A stretch of 64,000 nucleotides of DNA, from assembly GCF_037969725.1 (NCBI RefSeq), contig NZ_CP150203.1, positions 512,001 through 576,000 of the forward strand. Reading direction: 5' to 3'. Below the pieces are notes generated by a model. That model worked only from the letters and a program-made list of their open reading frames with translations, made no database searches and was not told where the DNA came from. Shown piece after piece: positions 53,397 through 62,186 of this stretch. Numbering within the stretch: position 1 is the first letter of the stretch; the number at the start of each line of letters is the position of its first letter. A program made the translations under genes and the position numbers. The DNA is from Paenibacillus sp. FSL W8-0426. Its GTDB lineage: Bacteria > Bacillota > Bacilli > Paenibacillales > Paenibacillaceae.

Positions 53397-54365
53397 ATGA
53401 GACGTGAAACGATGGAGAAATACCAAAGCTGGTTTTACGTTGCGGCGCTGCTGGCAGGGGCGGCCATCGGACTGGGAAGTGAAAAGGGGGGAGCTGCGCT
53501 TGGAATGGCCGTATCCCCGGTACTCGCGGTGCTGTTATACAGCATGTTTGCGCAAATTCCTTTTTTGCAAGTCAGGGAGGCCTGGTCCAACCTTCGTTTC
53601 ATGGGGGCGCTGTTAACGGCGAATTTCGTCGTGGTGCCCGTGGTTGTACTGGGACTTACGCTATTGTTCCCTCAATCGTCTCCTGTGCTGATCGGGGTTC
53701 TTTTGGTGCTGTTGACGCCTTGCATCGACTACGTCATCGTGTTCACCCAGTTAGGCAAAGGGAACGAGAAACTTGTGCTTGCCGCAACGCCATTGCTTTT
53801 TATTGCACAGATGGTGCTGCTGCCGCTGTATTTGTGGCTGTTTGTCGGTAGTGAGGCAGCCCGGGTGATGGAAGTGGGGCCGTTTGTCGAAGCCTTTCTG
53901 TTTTTGATCGTTATTCCGATGGTGTTGGCGCTTCTTACGCAGCTGTGGGGCAAACGCAGGAAAAAAGGAGAGGCCGTGCTTCAGGCAGCGGCCTGGCTGC
54001 CGGTCCCGCTGATGGCGCTGGCCCTGCTTGTGGTGGTAGCCTCCCAAGTCGGCAAAGTTCGCGAGGATATCGGGGTCATCGTTGGCGTCGTGCCAATCTA
54101 TGTGGCTTTTGCTGTCGTCATGCCGATCGTTTCGCGGTTCATCGCGGCAATTTTTCGCTTGGACGTCGGTTCGGGACGAGCCGTGATCTTCAGTTCGGCC
54201 ACGCGTAATTCGCTGGTAGTGATGCCACTGGCCCTGGCGCTGCCGCAGGAATGGGCGACGATGGCGGCGGCGGTCATCGTGACGCAAACGATGGTTGAGC
54301 TAGCTGCGGAACTGGTTTATATCAGGTTGGTCCCTGCGTGGATCATGAGAGATCGACTGACTTGA
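53397..54365 (+). CDS. bile acid:sodium symporter / arsenic-resistance (ACR3)-like transporter
   Basis: 322 residues from ATG 53397 (GGGGAG 8 bases upstream). About ten membrane helices. The central LLTPCIDYVIVFTQLGKGN, with a conserved Cys, and FSSATRNSLVVMPLALALP (the unwound-helix NSLV region) place it in the BART superfamily near the arsenite permease ACR3. No ArsR, ArsC or ArsB genes are near. The substrate is therefore not secure; arsenite, or an organic anion, is possible. Confidence 0.78.
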   Translation: MRRETMEKYQSWFYVAALLAGAAIGLGSEKGGAALGMAVSPVLAVLLYSMFAQIPFLQVREAWSNLRFMGALLTANFVVVPVVVLGLTLLFPQSSPVLIGVLLVLLTPCIDYVIVFTQLGKGNEKLVLAATPLLFIAQMVLLPLYLWLFVGSEAARVMEVGPFVEAFLFLIVIPMVLALLTQLWGKRRKKGEAVLQAAAWLPVPLMALALLVVVASQVGKVREDIGVIVGVVPIYVAFAVVMPIVSRFIAAIFRLDVGSGRAVIFSSATRNSLVVMPLALALPQEWATMAAAVIVTQTMVELAAELVYIRLVPAWIMRDRLT

Positions 54366-54415
54366 GAAAAAAACGTCCCATGGCCCTGTACTATGCGCAA
54401 CGAACATTGCACACC

Positions 54416-54562
54416 TTATTCGGCAGAATATGACCTTTAATTTCGGCTAACGAACCTCAGACACGCTATTGCTGGCCGAATGGACTCAGCACACACCATT
54501 TTCTTGAAATAGCGTGTCTACGGTTCGTTAGCGCCTCAAAAGGTCATCTTTTCGGCGAATAA
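54416..54562. repeat. large imperfect inverted repeat, 55-bp arms
   Basis: The left arm (54416-54470, TTATTCGGCAGAATATGACC...) and the right arm (54508-54562) are inverted copies at about 80% identity, separated by 37 bases. Shared cores are CTAACGAACC, ACACGCTATT and AAGGTCAT. A partial third copy (TCAGGTTCCTTAG) follows at about 54569-54581. It fills the gap between convergent genes and has no coding content. It looks like a REP/BIME- or MITE-type extragenic element. Confidence 0.75.
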
Positions 54563-54600
54563 GACGTCTCAGGTTCCTTAGAGCTTAGAACATTCCGCTT

Positions 54601-56229
54601 CTAATTCACCCCGGATGACATTTTCCGGTATTCCCCAGGCGTCATGCCCTCCATTTTTTTAAAGACCTTGCTAAAGTACTTTTCATCCTGATACCCTACC
54701 ATCTCCGCAACTTGGGCAAGCCGCAGGGAAGGGTTCTGCAGCAGCAGCTTGGCGCTGTTCATCCGCTGTCTTCCAAGGTATTCGGACCAATTCAGCCCGA
54801 ATTGCTGCTTGAACTTGCGCGAAATGTATTCGCGGCTCAAATAAAATTTCGCTGCAATCTGCTGCAAGGAAAGGTCCTCCTTATAATGGGCTTCCGTATA
54901 ACGCGCGATGTCGCTCATCGGGTCGGAGTTTGCAGGATGCGGCGCGATCAGCGCCTTGCCTGCAGCCAGCAATCGGTGCTCCAGTTGGGACTGGAACAAG
55001 CGGATTGATAATCGGCCGGCCCGGTCCAGGGGCAGTTCCGCAAAAGGAAAAGCCTGCTCTTCGATGGTATCCAGATCCATCGCCGTAGGCAGGTCTTCCT
55101 GGTCGTCCAGCCAACGGCCGATCATCCACTCGAATTCGTCCATCCACTGCTGCAGTTGTTCGCCCGTAATGACCTCAAGCTGAGAGATGGGTTCGATCCA
55201 CTCGGCAACGGCTGCCGATATGCTCGCCGCATTGCCGCTCATGGCTGCGACGCGCCACGTTTCCTCCATCGATGACAGGCGCTTTGGTTTGTTTCCGGAC
55301 TGGACAGGGGGCGAAAGGTGAAGGCATCCCGCGGATTGGCGTATATTTCTTCGCCACAAGCGAAGCCGAGCCTCCTGGTAAGCGGCCGATATCCCTCCGG
55401 GATACGCGTCGCAAGAAGAGATGCCAAAATGCAAATGGCGTTGGAGCGTCTGGTCCATACCTTGGTTGACTTTCTCCAGAAGGGACTGCAGACCGGCGCT
55501 GTCTCCCCAATAGAGCAGCACGACTTCATCAGGCTGCTCCAAATGCCGGAATGCGACGCCTTTGTCCGGGGTGTTGAACGACTCGGCCGCGATATTGATG
55601 ACCGAGAAGGCGAGCAGTTCAGGCTGGCTCCGGTATTTGGCCAGTATACCTGCATCGAGATGGGACAGGCTTGTCACGGCTACGCTGCAACAGGGCAGTG
55701 CATCAGGAAAGCTCAACTCGTCCCGAAGCTGCTGCAGCCGGGCCGCGCCATTCGTCCGACCGGCGACGAGAGCGGTCAGCAGCCTGTCCTGATAATGCGG
55801 GCGCATCCGGTTCACAACGATGGATTGTGTGGCGGATTGCCTGCGCGCGGCCTCCGCCTCGCTCCAAGCTCGGATGGCTTTGCCCAGGGAAGCGTTCAGT
55901 TCGTCCGCTTCGACGGGTTTAAGCAAATAATCCATGCCGCCGTAACGGATGGCGTGCCGAACCAGCTCAAAGTCGTCATAACCGCTGATGACCACCACTT
56001 TACTATGCGGAGCGTGAGTCGAAATCCACTCCAGCAATGCCATGCCGTCTTTCCCCGGCATGCGCATGTCGCTGAGAATAAGTTCCGGAGATTCGGCGGT
56101 GATGACCGCCACGGCTTCATTTCCGTCTGCAGCTTCCAGCAATGTTTCGACCCCGAGCTCAGCCCAATGACCAAGCAGACGGATGGCGTCGCGAACGTGT
56201 TTTTCGTCATCGACGATCAGTGCTTTCAT
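54601..56229 (-). CDS. YesN-type response regulator with AraC DNA-binding domain
   Basis: 542 residues from ATG 56229, which overlaps the kinase stop (ATGA); AGGAGAG precedes it by 8 bases. Receiver domain at residues 1-120 with phospho-acceptor D54 (LSDMRMPG) and K104 (YLLKPVEADE). A middle region of about 300 residues has no known motif. The AraC double helix-turn-helix (residues about 430-540: QQIAAKFYLSREYISRKFKQ and VGYQDEKYFSKVFKKMEGM) completes it. It probably activates the adjacent carbohydrate ABC transporter genes in response to the paired kinase. Confidence 0.93.
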   Translation of the reverse strand: MKALIVDDEKHVRDAIRLLGHWAELGVETLLEAADGNEAVAVITAESPELILSDMRMPGKDGMALLEWISTHAPHSKVVVISGYDDFELVRHAIRYGGMDYLLKPVEADELNASLGKAIRAWSEAEAARRQSATQSIVVNRMRPHYQDRLLTALVAGRTNGAARLQQLRDELSFPDALPCCSVAVTSLSHLDAGILAKYRSQPELLAFSVINIAAESFNTPDKGVAFRHLEQPDEVVLLYWGDSAGLQSLLEKVNQGMDQTLQRHLHFGISSCDAYPGGISAAYQEARLRLWRRNIRQSAGCLHLSPPVQSGNKPKRLSSMEETWRVAAMSGNAASISAAVAEWIEPISQLEVITGEQLQQWMDEFEWMIGRWLDDQEDLPTAMDLDTIEEQAFPFAELPLDRAGRLSIRLFQSQLEHRLLAAGKALIAPHPANSDPMSDIARYTEAHYKEDLSLQQIAAKFYLSREYISRKFKQQFGLNWSEYLGRQRMNSAKLLLQNPSLRLAQVAEMVGYQDEKYFSKVFKKMEGMTPGEYRKMSSGVN

Positions 56230-58064
56230 GGTGTCCACTCTCCTGCGTATAGTTTAATGGTAATGGTGACGCCGCCTTCCTCGCGATTACTGACCGACAG
56301 ACTGGCTGGGGATTCGGGCGGCGAGTGCAATTGAAGCCTGCGGATGACATTACGCAGACCGATGGATTCGGAATCATCCGCCGCGGTGCCTGCGGTTTCC
56401 GCATTCTGTTCATGCTGTTGCATCCACCCTTGAATTTCCTTCAACCGTTGTTCGGATATATGCGGCCCATTGTTCTCCACTTCGATCTCGACCTGTTGCT
56501 CGTTAGTGCGGCGGCTGGACACGCGGATTACTGCTTGACCAGGCTGTACGTCTGCCCCGTGCTTGAAGCAGTTTTCAATGATGGGCTGCAGCGTCATTCT
56601 GGGGAGTCTGGTCTCCAACGTGTCCCCGGCAAAGCGCAGGTGCACCTCCAGACGTTCGCCGAAACGCTCCTGCTGCAATTGCAAATATAACCGGGCATGC
56701 TCCGCTTCCTCCTGCAAGGTGACAAGCGCTTGTTCCCGCATGCTGTAACGAAGCATTTTGGACAGGGAAGAGAGCAGCGTATATACCCGCTCTCCCTGCT
56801 GCTGCAGTGCAAGCGTGCCGATGGACTGCAGGGTGTTGTACAGAAAGTGCGGATGAATCTGGGCCTGCAATGCTTTGAGCTGATTGGTTTTATTGGCGAT
56901 CTCCAACCGGTATTCCCGCAAAATCAGGTTGTTCACCGTATCCATCATATCCCGGAAGTGGCGGGCCAGCACGCCGAATTCATCCCGGCTTTTCAGTTGG
57001 ATGTTGACATGAAGGCGACCGGCCTGGATTTGATTCATGTACCGCATCAATTGTTTGAGCGGCCCTGTGATGCGGATGGAAATAAACAACGTGGCCACGA
57101 TGACGAGCAGCAGCGCCGCAATGGCAATGAGCGCATTATTCCAGGTCAGCGAGGTAGCTTGGGCATACAACGTTTCATTCGGAATCTGTTTGACGATGGT
57201 CCAATCGGCGAAGCGGCTGCCAAGCTGCTGATAGACATACATGGAACGTTCTTGCTCAAAATGTCCGGATGCGGGAAAGGCTTGTCCCGAGCCTGCTCGT
57301 ACTAGATCCAACTGTTCCGTCGCCTTAGCGCTCAGAGCTTCCGTACCTTCGATGCTCGACGTGCCTTGATAAATGATGCGGTTCTGCCCGTCTACCACAT
57401 AGATCTGTTCTTTGGCTGGGTCGTAAAGCCGGTTGCAGATGGCTGCGATCGTATCCATGTTGAGGTCGATGGCGAGCACCCCGAGCTGTTCCGTCGAAGG
57501 GATGTCCATAATGATCCGGCGCAGAGTCACGACCGTTCGAGGGGCGCCCCCTGCGGCGGAAGCCTTGAAGCCATAGGAATGGCTGACGTGTGCAGGCTCA
57601 AACCAAATGTCGGTTTGTCCCTGTGCGACATCGTCATGCGGGAAGCCGGCATAAGCCTGCTCCCGTTCCTCTCTTTTTGGAAATGGATCGGTAATCAAGG
57701 TCGACTGATTGGCCACATAAGAGTGCAGATATAGTTGAAACACGTCCGGAACGGAAGTGCGAATCGTTTGCAGCGTCGTGTAGATTTCGGCTACGGCACG
57801 GTAGTCCCCCGGAATTTTGATCAGGTTGCGCAAAAATTTCGGATCGTTGTACACGGCCAGTGAAGCCTTCGCCACGTTGTCGAGCACGTTGTTTAGATTG
57901 GTGGACGCCTGATAAATCAGGCGGATGTTCTCTTGCGTCGCCTGTTCGCGCAAGGCCGTTTTCGTCTGGGTAAAGGTCATGTACGTAGACGCCAGCAGCG
58001 GCAGCGTTGTAGCAATGAGCATAAAGGCAATCAGTTTGATGCGAATGCTATAGTATTTGGACAT
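56226..58064 (-). CDS. YesM-type sensor histidine kinase
   Basis: 612 residues from ATG 58064 (GGAAGGG upstream). Two membrane helices flank a large extracellular Cache-like sensor domain (residues about 35-300, with GVLAIDLNMDTIAAIC). A HAMP region follows, then the YesM-type kinase domain: ALQAQIHPHFLYNTLQSIG (phospho-His in HPHFLYN), IIENCFKHGAD and SIGLRNVIRRLQLH. The operon order kinase then regulator and the divergent permeases mark a classical Paenibacillus sugar-sensing module. The frame is open upstream (to 58229) but overlaps the permease gene and has no start site. Confidence 0.94.
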   Translation of the reverse strand: MSKYYSIRIKLIAFMLIATTLPLLASTYMTFTQTKTALREQATQENIRLIYQASTNLNNVLDNVAKASLAVYNDPKFLRNLIKIPGDYRAVAEIYTTLQTIRTSVPDVFQLYLHSYVANQSTLITDPFPKREEREQAYAGFPHDDVAQGQTDIWFEPAHVSHSYGFKASAAGGAPRTVVTLRRIIMDIPSTEQLGVLAIDLNMDTIAAICNRLYDPAKEQIYVVDGQNRIIYQGTSSIEGTEALSAKATEQLDLVRAGSGQAFPASGHFEQERSMYVYQQLGSRFADWTIVKQIPNETLYAQATSLTWNNALIAIAALLLVIVATLFISIRITGPLKQLMRYMNQIQAGRLHVNIQLKSRDEFGVLARHFRDMMDTVNNLILREYRLEIANKTNQLKALQAQIHPHFLYNTLQSIGTLALQQQGERVYTLLSSLSKMLRYSMREQALVTLQEEAEHARLYLQLQQERFGERLEVHLRFAGDTLETRLPRMTLQPIIENCFKHGADVQPGQAVIRVSSRRTNEQQVEIEVENNGPHISEQRLKEIQGWMQQHEQNAETAGTAADDSESIGLRNVIRRLQLHSPPESPASLSVSNREEGGVTITIKLYAGEWTP

Positions 58065-58207
58065 CGAAACACCCTTCCGGCTTAGGTATGGGAGAGGACA
58101 ATATTTTACACCCAACTGTTCACAAGGGTCGGTGTTTCCTGCGGCAGCATTGGGGTTTAATAGAAAAAGAGACCGAATCCATCCAACCATAGAAGGGGGA
58201 GAACGAC

Positions 58208-59089
58208 ATGAAGCATCGCGGGTCATCACAGCTGTTGCAGCAGCTTGTGTTTGTGGGTCCCTCCATCGTCTTTTTTATTCTCATTATCGTCATTCCTTTC
58301 CTGCTCGGCATGGTGTATTCTTTTACCGACTGGAATGGCGTGTCCGCGACGATCAACTGGATTGGGCTCGACAACTTCCTGCATATTTTTGCAAACGATC
58401 CCAAGTTCCAGACCGCATTCTGGTTTACGGTGCGCTTTACGGTGGTTGGCGTGGTGCTGACCAACATCATCGGATTTTTCCTGGCGTATTTCCTGACTAA
58501 ACCGCTGAAGTCGAGAAACATGCTGCGCACGATTTTTTTCATGCCCAACGTCATCGGCGGATTGCTGCTCGGCTTCATTTGGCAATTCATATTTGTGAAA
58601 GGGTTTTCAACAATAGGCGACCTGACCGGCTGGTCCTTCTTTAATCTCCCCTGGCTGGGGGACGAGGCGACGGCCTTCTGGGGAATCGTCATTGTGTTTG
58701 TATGGCAGACTGCAGGTTATCTGATGGTGATCTACATTTCTTCCTTGACCAACGTCTCCCCGGATCTGCTGGAGGCTGCCGAAATCGACGGAGCAAGCCG
58801 CTGGCAGATCTTGCGCAGCATCATCGTACCGCTCATCATGCCGGGCGTGACCATCTGTCTGTTTTTGGCCATCTCCTGGTCGTTCAAAATGTTCGATCTC
58901 AACCTGTCGCTCACGAAAGGCGGACCGTTCGGCTCAACCGAGTCGGTGGCGCTCAACATCTACAATGAGGCCTTCGTGAACAACCGATACGGGATCGGGA
59001 CGGCCAAAGCATTTGTGTTCTTTGTCATCGTGGCCATCATTACGATCATTCAGGTACGGCTGACCAAGAGCAAGGAGGTGGAGGCATAA
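58208..59089 (+). CDS. carbohydrate ABC transporter permease, MalF/UgpA-like
   Basis: 293 residues with six helices. Motifs of the sugar permease family: NWIGLDNFLHIF, MLRTIFFMPNVIGGLLLGF, the EAA loop EAAEIDGASRWQILRSIIVPLIMP and SLTKGGPFGSTESVALNIY. GGGGGAG lies upstream of the ATG. It is the first gene of the divergent carbohydrate operon; its stop overlaps the next start by one base (TAATG). Confidence 0.95.
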   Translation: MKHRGSSQLLQQLVFVGPSIVFFILIIVIPFLLGMVYSFTDWNGVSATINWIGLDNFLHIFANDPKFQTAFWFTVRFTVVGVVLTNIIGFFLAYFLTKPLKSRNMLRTIFFMPNVIGGLLLGFIWQFIFVKGFSTIGDLTGWSFFNLPWLGDEATAFWGIVIVFVWQTAGYLMVIYISSLTNVSPDLLEAAEIDGASRWQILRSIIVPLIMPGVTICLFLAISWSFKMFDLNLSLTKGGPFGSTESVALNIYNEAFVNNRYGIGTAKAFVFFVIVAIITIIQVRLTKSKEVEA

Positions 59090-59925
59090 TGGAAACAAGC
59101 AAAAATTATCGGTTCGGGACGCTGCTTACCGAGGTGATCATGGTACTGGTCGGGCTGCTGTTCCTGGTCCCGTTCTACTTCCTGTTCGTCAATTCGGTCA
59201 AAACGTTTGGTGACCTGCTCACCAATTCGGCCGCATGGCCCGAGTCGTTCCAGTGGGCGAATTATTCGAACGCATGGGAAAAAATAAACTTTCCTTCCGC
59301 GCTGGTCAATTCGCTGATCGTTACGATCGTCAGCAACCTGCTGCTGGTGCTCATCAGCTCGATGGCGGCTTATCGGATGGTTCGCAGCAACACCCGGTTC
59401 AACCGGATCTTGTTCGGCCTGTTCATCGCCGCAATGGTGATTCCGTTCCAGTCTATCATGATTCCGCTGGTGACGGTAACCAGCAATCTGGGTCTGATCG
59501 ACAGTCTCCCCGGGCTGATCATTTGTTATCTCGGTTTTGGGGCCCCCATGTCGATATTTCTGTTCCACGGATTCGTTAAGTCCGTGCCGGTCGAGATTGA
59601 AGAGGCTGCACGAGTGGACGGAAGCTCCGTATACGGCGTGTTCTTCCGCATCGTGTTTCCGCTCATGAAGCCGATGTACGTTACGGTCATCATCCTGAAC
59701 ACGCTTTGGATCTGGAACGATTACCTGCTGCCATCCCTGATCCTGCAAAGCTCCAATCTGCGCACGATACCGATTGCGACCTTTGCGCTGTTCGGCCAAT
59801 ACACGAAACAGTGGGATTTGGCACTGCCTGCGCTGGTGCTCGGCATCATGCCGATTATCATATTCTTTTTGCTAATGCAAAAATACATTATTCAGGGGAT
59901 CACGGCGGGATCAGTTAAAGGGTAG
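59089..59925 (+). CDS. carbohydrate ABC transporter permease, MalG/UgpE-like
   Basis: 278 residues with six helices. Signatures NALRNSL-like ALVNSLIVTIVSNLL, IPFQSIMIPLV, the EAA loop EEAARVDGSSVYGVFFRIVFPLMKP and WIWNDYLLPSLIL. The stop TAG is the first of three consecutive TAGGTG hexamers (59923-59940) that lead straight into the tandem repeat array. Together with the MalF-like permease it forms the sugar channel; no ATPase gene is present, as is usual for this group, which shares MsmK-type ATPases. Confidence 0.95.
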   Translation: METSKNYRFGTLLTEVIMVLVGLLFLVPFYFLFVNSVKTFGDLLTNSAAWPESFQWANYSNAWEKINFPSALVNSLIVTIVSNLLLVLISSMAAYRMVRSNTRFNRILFGLFIAAMVIPFQSIMIPLVTVTSNLGLIDSLPGLIICYLGFGAPMSIFLFHGFVKSVPVEIEEAARVDGSSVYGVFFRIVFPLMKPMYVTVIILNTLWIWNDYLLPSLILQSSNLRTIPIATFALFGQYTKQWDLALPALVLGIMPIIIFFLLMQKYIIQGITAGSVKG

Positions 59926-59940
59926 GTGTAGGTGTAGGTG

Positions 59941-60763
59941 TGCGAGTCCGGTCGCTCCGGGAGCAGCTGCACTTCCGATCGCTGTTGTTCCCCGGTGGCC
60001 TGAACGAGTAGGGCAAGGAAGCCACCGGGTATCAAAGGCGACCGCTGCGCTTCTCCAGTGCATTCAGCTCCCTCCGCTTTCGACTCGCACGGAAAGAAGC
60101 AAAGAGGGACCGTGCTGTGAGGAGAAGGAGCACGGTCCCGGAAAAAACAGATCAAGGTAGGTGCGAGTCCGGTCGCTCCGGGAGCAGTTGCACTTCCGAT
60201 CGCTGTTGCTCCCCGGCGGCCTGAATGAGTAGGGCAAGGAAGCCACCGGGTATCAAAGGCGAACGCTGCGCTTCTCCAGTGCATTCAGCTCCCTCCGCTT
60301 TCGACTCGCACGGAAAGAAGCAAAGAGGGACCGTGCTGTGAGGAGAAGGAGCACGGTCCCGGAAAAAACAGATCAAGGTGGGTGCGAGTGTGGTCGCTCC
60401 GGGAGCAGCTGCACTTCCGATCGCTGTTGCTCCCCGGTGGCCTGAATGAGTAGGGCAAGGAAGCCACCGGGTATCAAAGGCGACCGCTGCGCTTCTCCAG
60501 TACATTCAGCTCCCTCCGCTTTCAACTCGCACGGAAAGAAGCAAAGAGGGACCGTGCTGTGAGGAGAAGGAGCACGGTCCCGGAAAAAACAGATCAAGGT
60601 AGGTGCGAGTTCGGTCGCTCCGGGAGCAGCTGCACTTCCGATCGCTGTTGCTCCCCGGTGGCCTGAATGAGTAGGGCAAGGAAGCCACCGGGTATCAAAG
60701 GCGACCGCTGCGCTTCTCCAGTGCATCCAGCTCCCTCCGCTTTCGACTCGCACGGAAAGAAGC
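59941..60763. repeat. 221-bp tandem repeat array, 3.7 copies
   Basis: Copies start at 59941, 60162, 60383 and 60604, an exact 221-bp period. The last copy breaks off after about 160 bp at 60763. Copies differ by only a few substitutions (for example the base after TGCGAGT, and GGTGG versus GGCGG). Each full unit contains a strong hairpin GGGACCGTGCT/AGCACGGTCCC (about 60106-60139 in copy one) and a weaker GGGAGCA/TGCTCCC stem. 221 is not a multiple of three, so it does not code for a repeated protein. It lies within one operon, between the permeases and the binding-protein gene. Confidence 0.93.
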
Positions 60764-60798
60764 TGCCCGTCCAAAATCATTCAAGGGAGAGAATGCTC

Positions 60799-62097
60799 AT
60801 GAAAAAAATGACGAAGTTAGCGCTGCTCATGATGGTTGCTTTTGCGGTTGTACTCGCCGGTTGCGGCAATGGCGACAAAAGCGGAAGCCCTACAAGCAAT
60901 CCGGGCGGCGGAGAAACGCCTGCTGCGCCCGGGGACAAGGTCATCAAAATCTTTCAATACAAGGTCGAAATTGCGGAAGCGCTCAACCGGCTCAAAGCGG
61001 AATACGAAGCTTCCCATCCAGGCATCAAGCTGGACATTCAAACCGTCGGCGGCGGCAGCGATTACGGCGCGGCACTGAAGGCGAAGTTCGCGGCTGGCGA
61101 ACAGCCCGACATTTTCAACGTGGGCGGTTATCGTGAGCTGGATACGTGGCTTGAATATCTGGAGGACTTGTCCGGCGAGTCTTGGGCCAAGGATGCGCTT
61201 GAGGTAGCCAAGGAGCCGATGACCAAAGACGGCAAGCTGTATGGCCAGCCGCTGGCATTGGAAGGGTATGGTTTCATTTATAACAAGGACCTGTTCGCGA
61301 AAGCAGGCATCACTGAGATTCCAACGACGCTGGAAGCGCTGGAGCAAGCTGCACAGAAGCTGCAGGATGCAGGCATTACGCCGTTCTCTAACGGATATCA
61401 GGAGTGGTGGGTGCTGGGCAACCATAACGTCAATGTGGCTTTTGCCAATCAAACCGATCCGGTTAAATTCATTCAAGGTCTGAACGACGGCACCGAGAAA
61501 ATCCCGGGCAACCAGGTGTTTGCCGATTGGATGAACATGCTCGATCTTACGCTCAAATACAGCAACAAAAACCCGCTGACCACCGACTACAATACTCAAG
61601 TAACCTTGTTCGCAACCGGAGAAGCGGCGATGATGCAGCAAGGGAACTGGACGCAGGTGCAGATTGACGGCATCAATCCCGACCTGAACCTTGGCATCCT
61701 GCCGATGCCGATCACCAATGAACCGAATGATAAACTGTTCGTCGGCGTGCCAAACTTCTGGGTTGTGAACAAGAACTCCCAAGTGAAGGCGGAAGCGAAA
61801 GAGTTTCTGGAATGGCTCGTTACGTCGGATGTCGGTAAAAAATATATGACGGAGGAATTCAAATTCATCCCGGCCTTCAGCTCCATCCAGGCGTCCGAAG
61901 AGGAGCTGGGCGATCTGGCAGCCGAGATCATGAAATACAGCCAGGAAAACAAAACGCTGAGCTGGAACTTCAACCGCTTCCCTGAAGGCGTACCGCAGGA
62001 ATTCGGAAGCACGATTCAGGCCTACGTTGCGGGCAAATCGGATAAAAGCGCCTTGCTCGAAGCACTGCAGCAGAACTGGGACAGCCTTAAAAAGTAA
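60799..62097 (+). CDS. carbohydrate-binding lipoprotein of an ABC transporter (SBP family 1)
   Basis: 432 residues from ATG 60799 (AAGGGAGAG 7 bases upstream); the frame is open back into the repeat array but without a start. Lipobox VVLAGC (Cys about 22) and a Gly/Pro/Ser tether. The mature protein has FQYKVEIAEALNRLKAEYEA, GEQPDIFNVGGYRELDTW, GKLYGQPLALEGYGFIYN, FATGEAAMMQQGNWTQVQID and NFWVVNKNSQVKAEAKEFL, typical of family-1 (MalE/UgpB-like) binding proteins. It supplies a sugar or oligosaccharide to the two permeases. It is placed last rather than first in the operon, after the 221-bp repeats. Confidence 0.94.
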   Translation: MKKMTKLALLMMVAFAVVLAGCGNGDKSGSPTSNPGGGETPAAPGDKVIKIFQYKVEIAEALNRLKAEYEASHPGIKLDIQTVGGGSDYGAALKAKFAAGEQPDIFNVGGYRELDTWLEYLEDLSGESWAKDALEVAKEPMTKDGKLYGQPLALEGYGFIYNKDLFAKAGITEIPTTLEALEQAAQKLQDAGITPFSNGYQEWWVLGNHNVNVAFANQTDPVKFIQGLNDGTEKIPGNQVFADWMNMLDLTLKYSNKNPLTTDYNTQVTLFATGEAAMMQQGNWTQVQIDGINPDLNLGILPMPITNEPNDKLFVGVPNFWVVNKNSQVKAEAKEFLEWLVTSDVGKKYMTEEFKFIPAFSSIQASEEELGDLAAEIMKYSQENKTLSWNFNRFPEGVPQEFGSTIQAYVAGKSDKSALLEALQQNWDSLKK

Positions 62098-62126
62098 CTT
62101 GTGATACGTCATGAAACGTCCATCTG

Positions 62127-62160
62127 AATCAGCCGGGAGTCATATCCCGGTTGATTTTCT
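62127..62160 (+). terminator. terminator of the carbohydrate ABC operon
   Basis: AATCAGCCGGGA pairs with TCCCGGTTGATT around GTCATA, followed by TTCTATTT. Its right arm contains the TTGATT that may be the -35 of the next gene. Confidence 0.8.
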
Positions 62161-62184
62161 ATTTATAGTACTGTATAGTTCTAA
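62151..62184 (+). promoter_or_regulatory. tetR promoter with operator copy 1 (leaderless)
   Basis: TTGATT (62151-62156), 17-base spacer, TATAGT (62174-62179). ATAGTACT and AGTTCTAA (62165-62184) form an imperfect palindrome matching 16 of 20 positions of the site at 62832-62853. The expected start of transcription, 7-8 bases after the -10, is at the ATG itself. Confidence 0.6.
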
Positions 62185-62186
62185 AT

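Noticed and set aside
59941..60763. CRISPR array
   Set aside because: The repeat unit is 221 bp, contiguous, and has no unique spacers or cas genes nearby.
59892..60780. Several minus-strand reading frames of 60-135 codons in the tandem repeats
   Set aside because: They repeat because the DNA repeats, shift frame between copies (221 is not a multiple of three), lack ribosome binding sites and do not resemble proteins.
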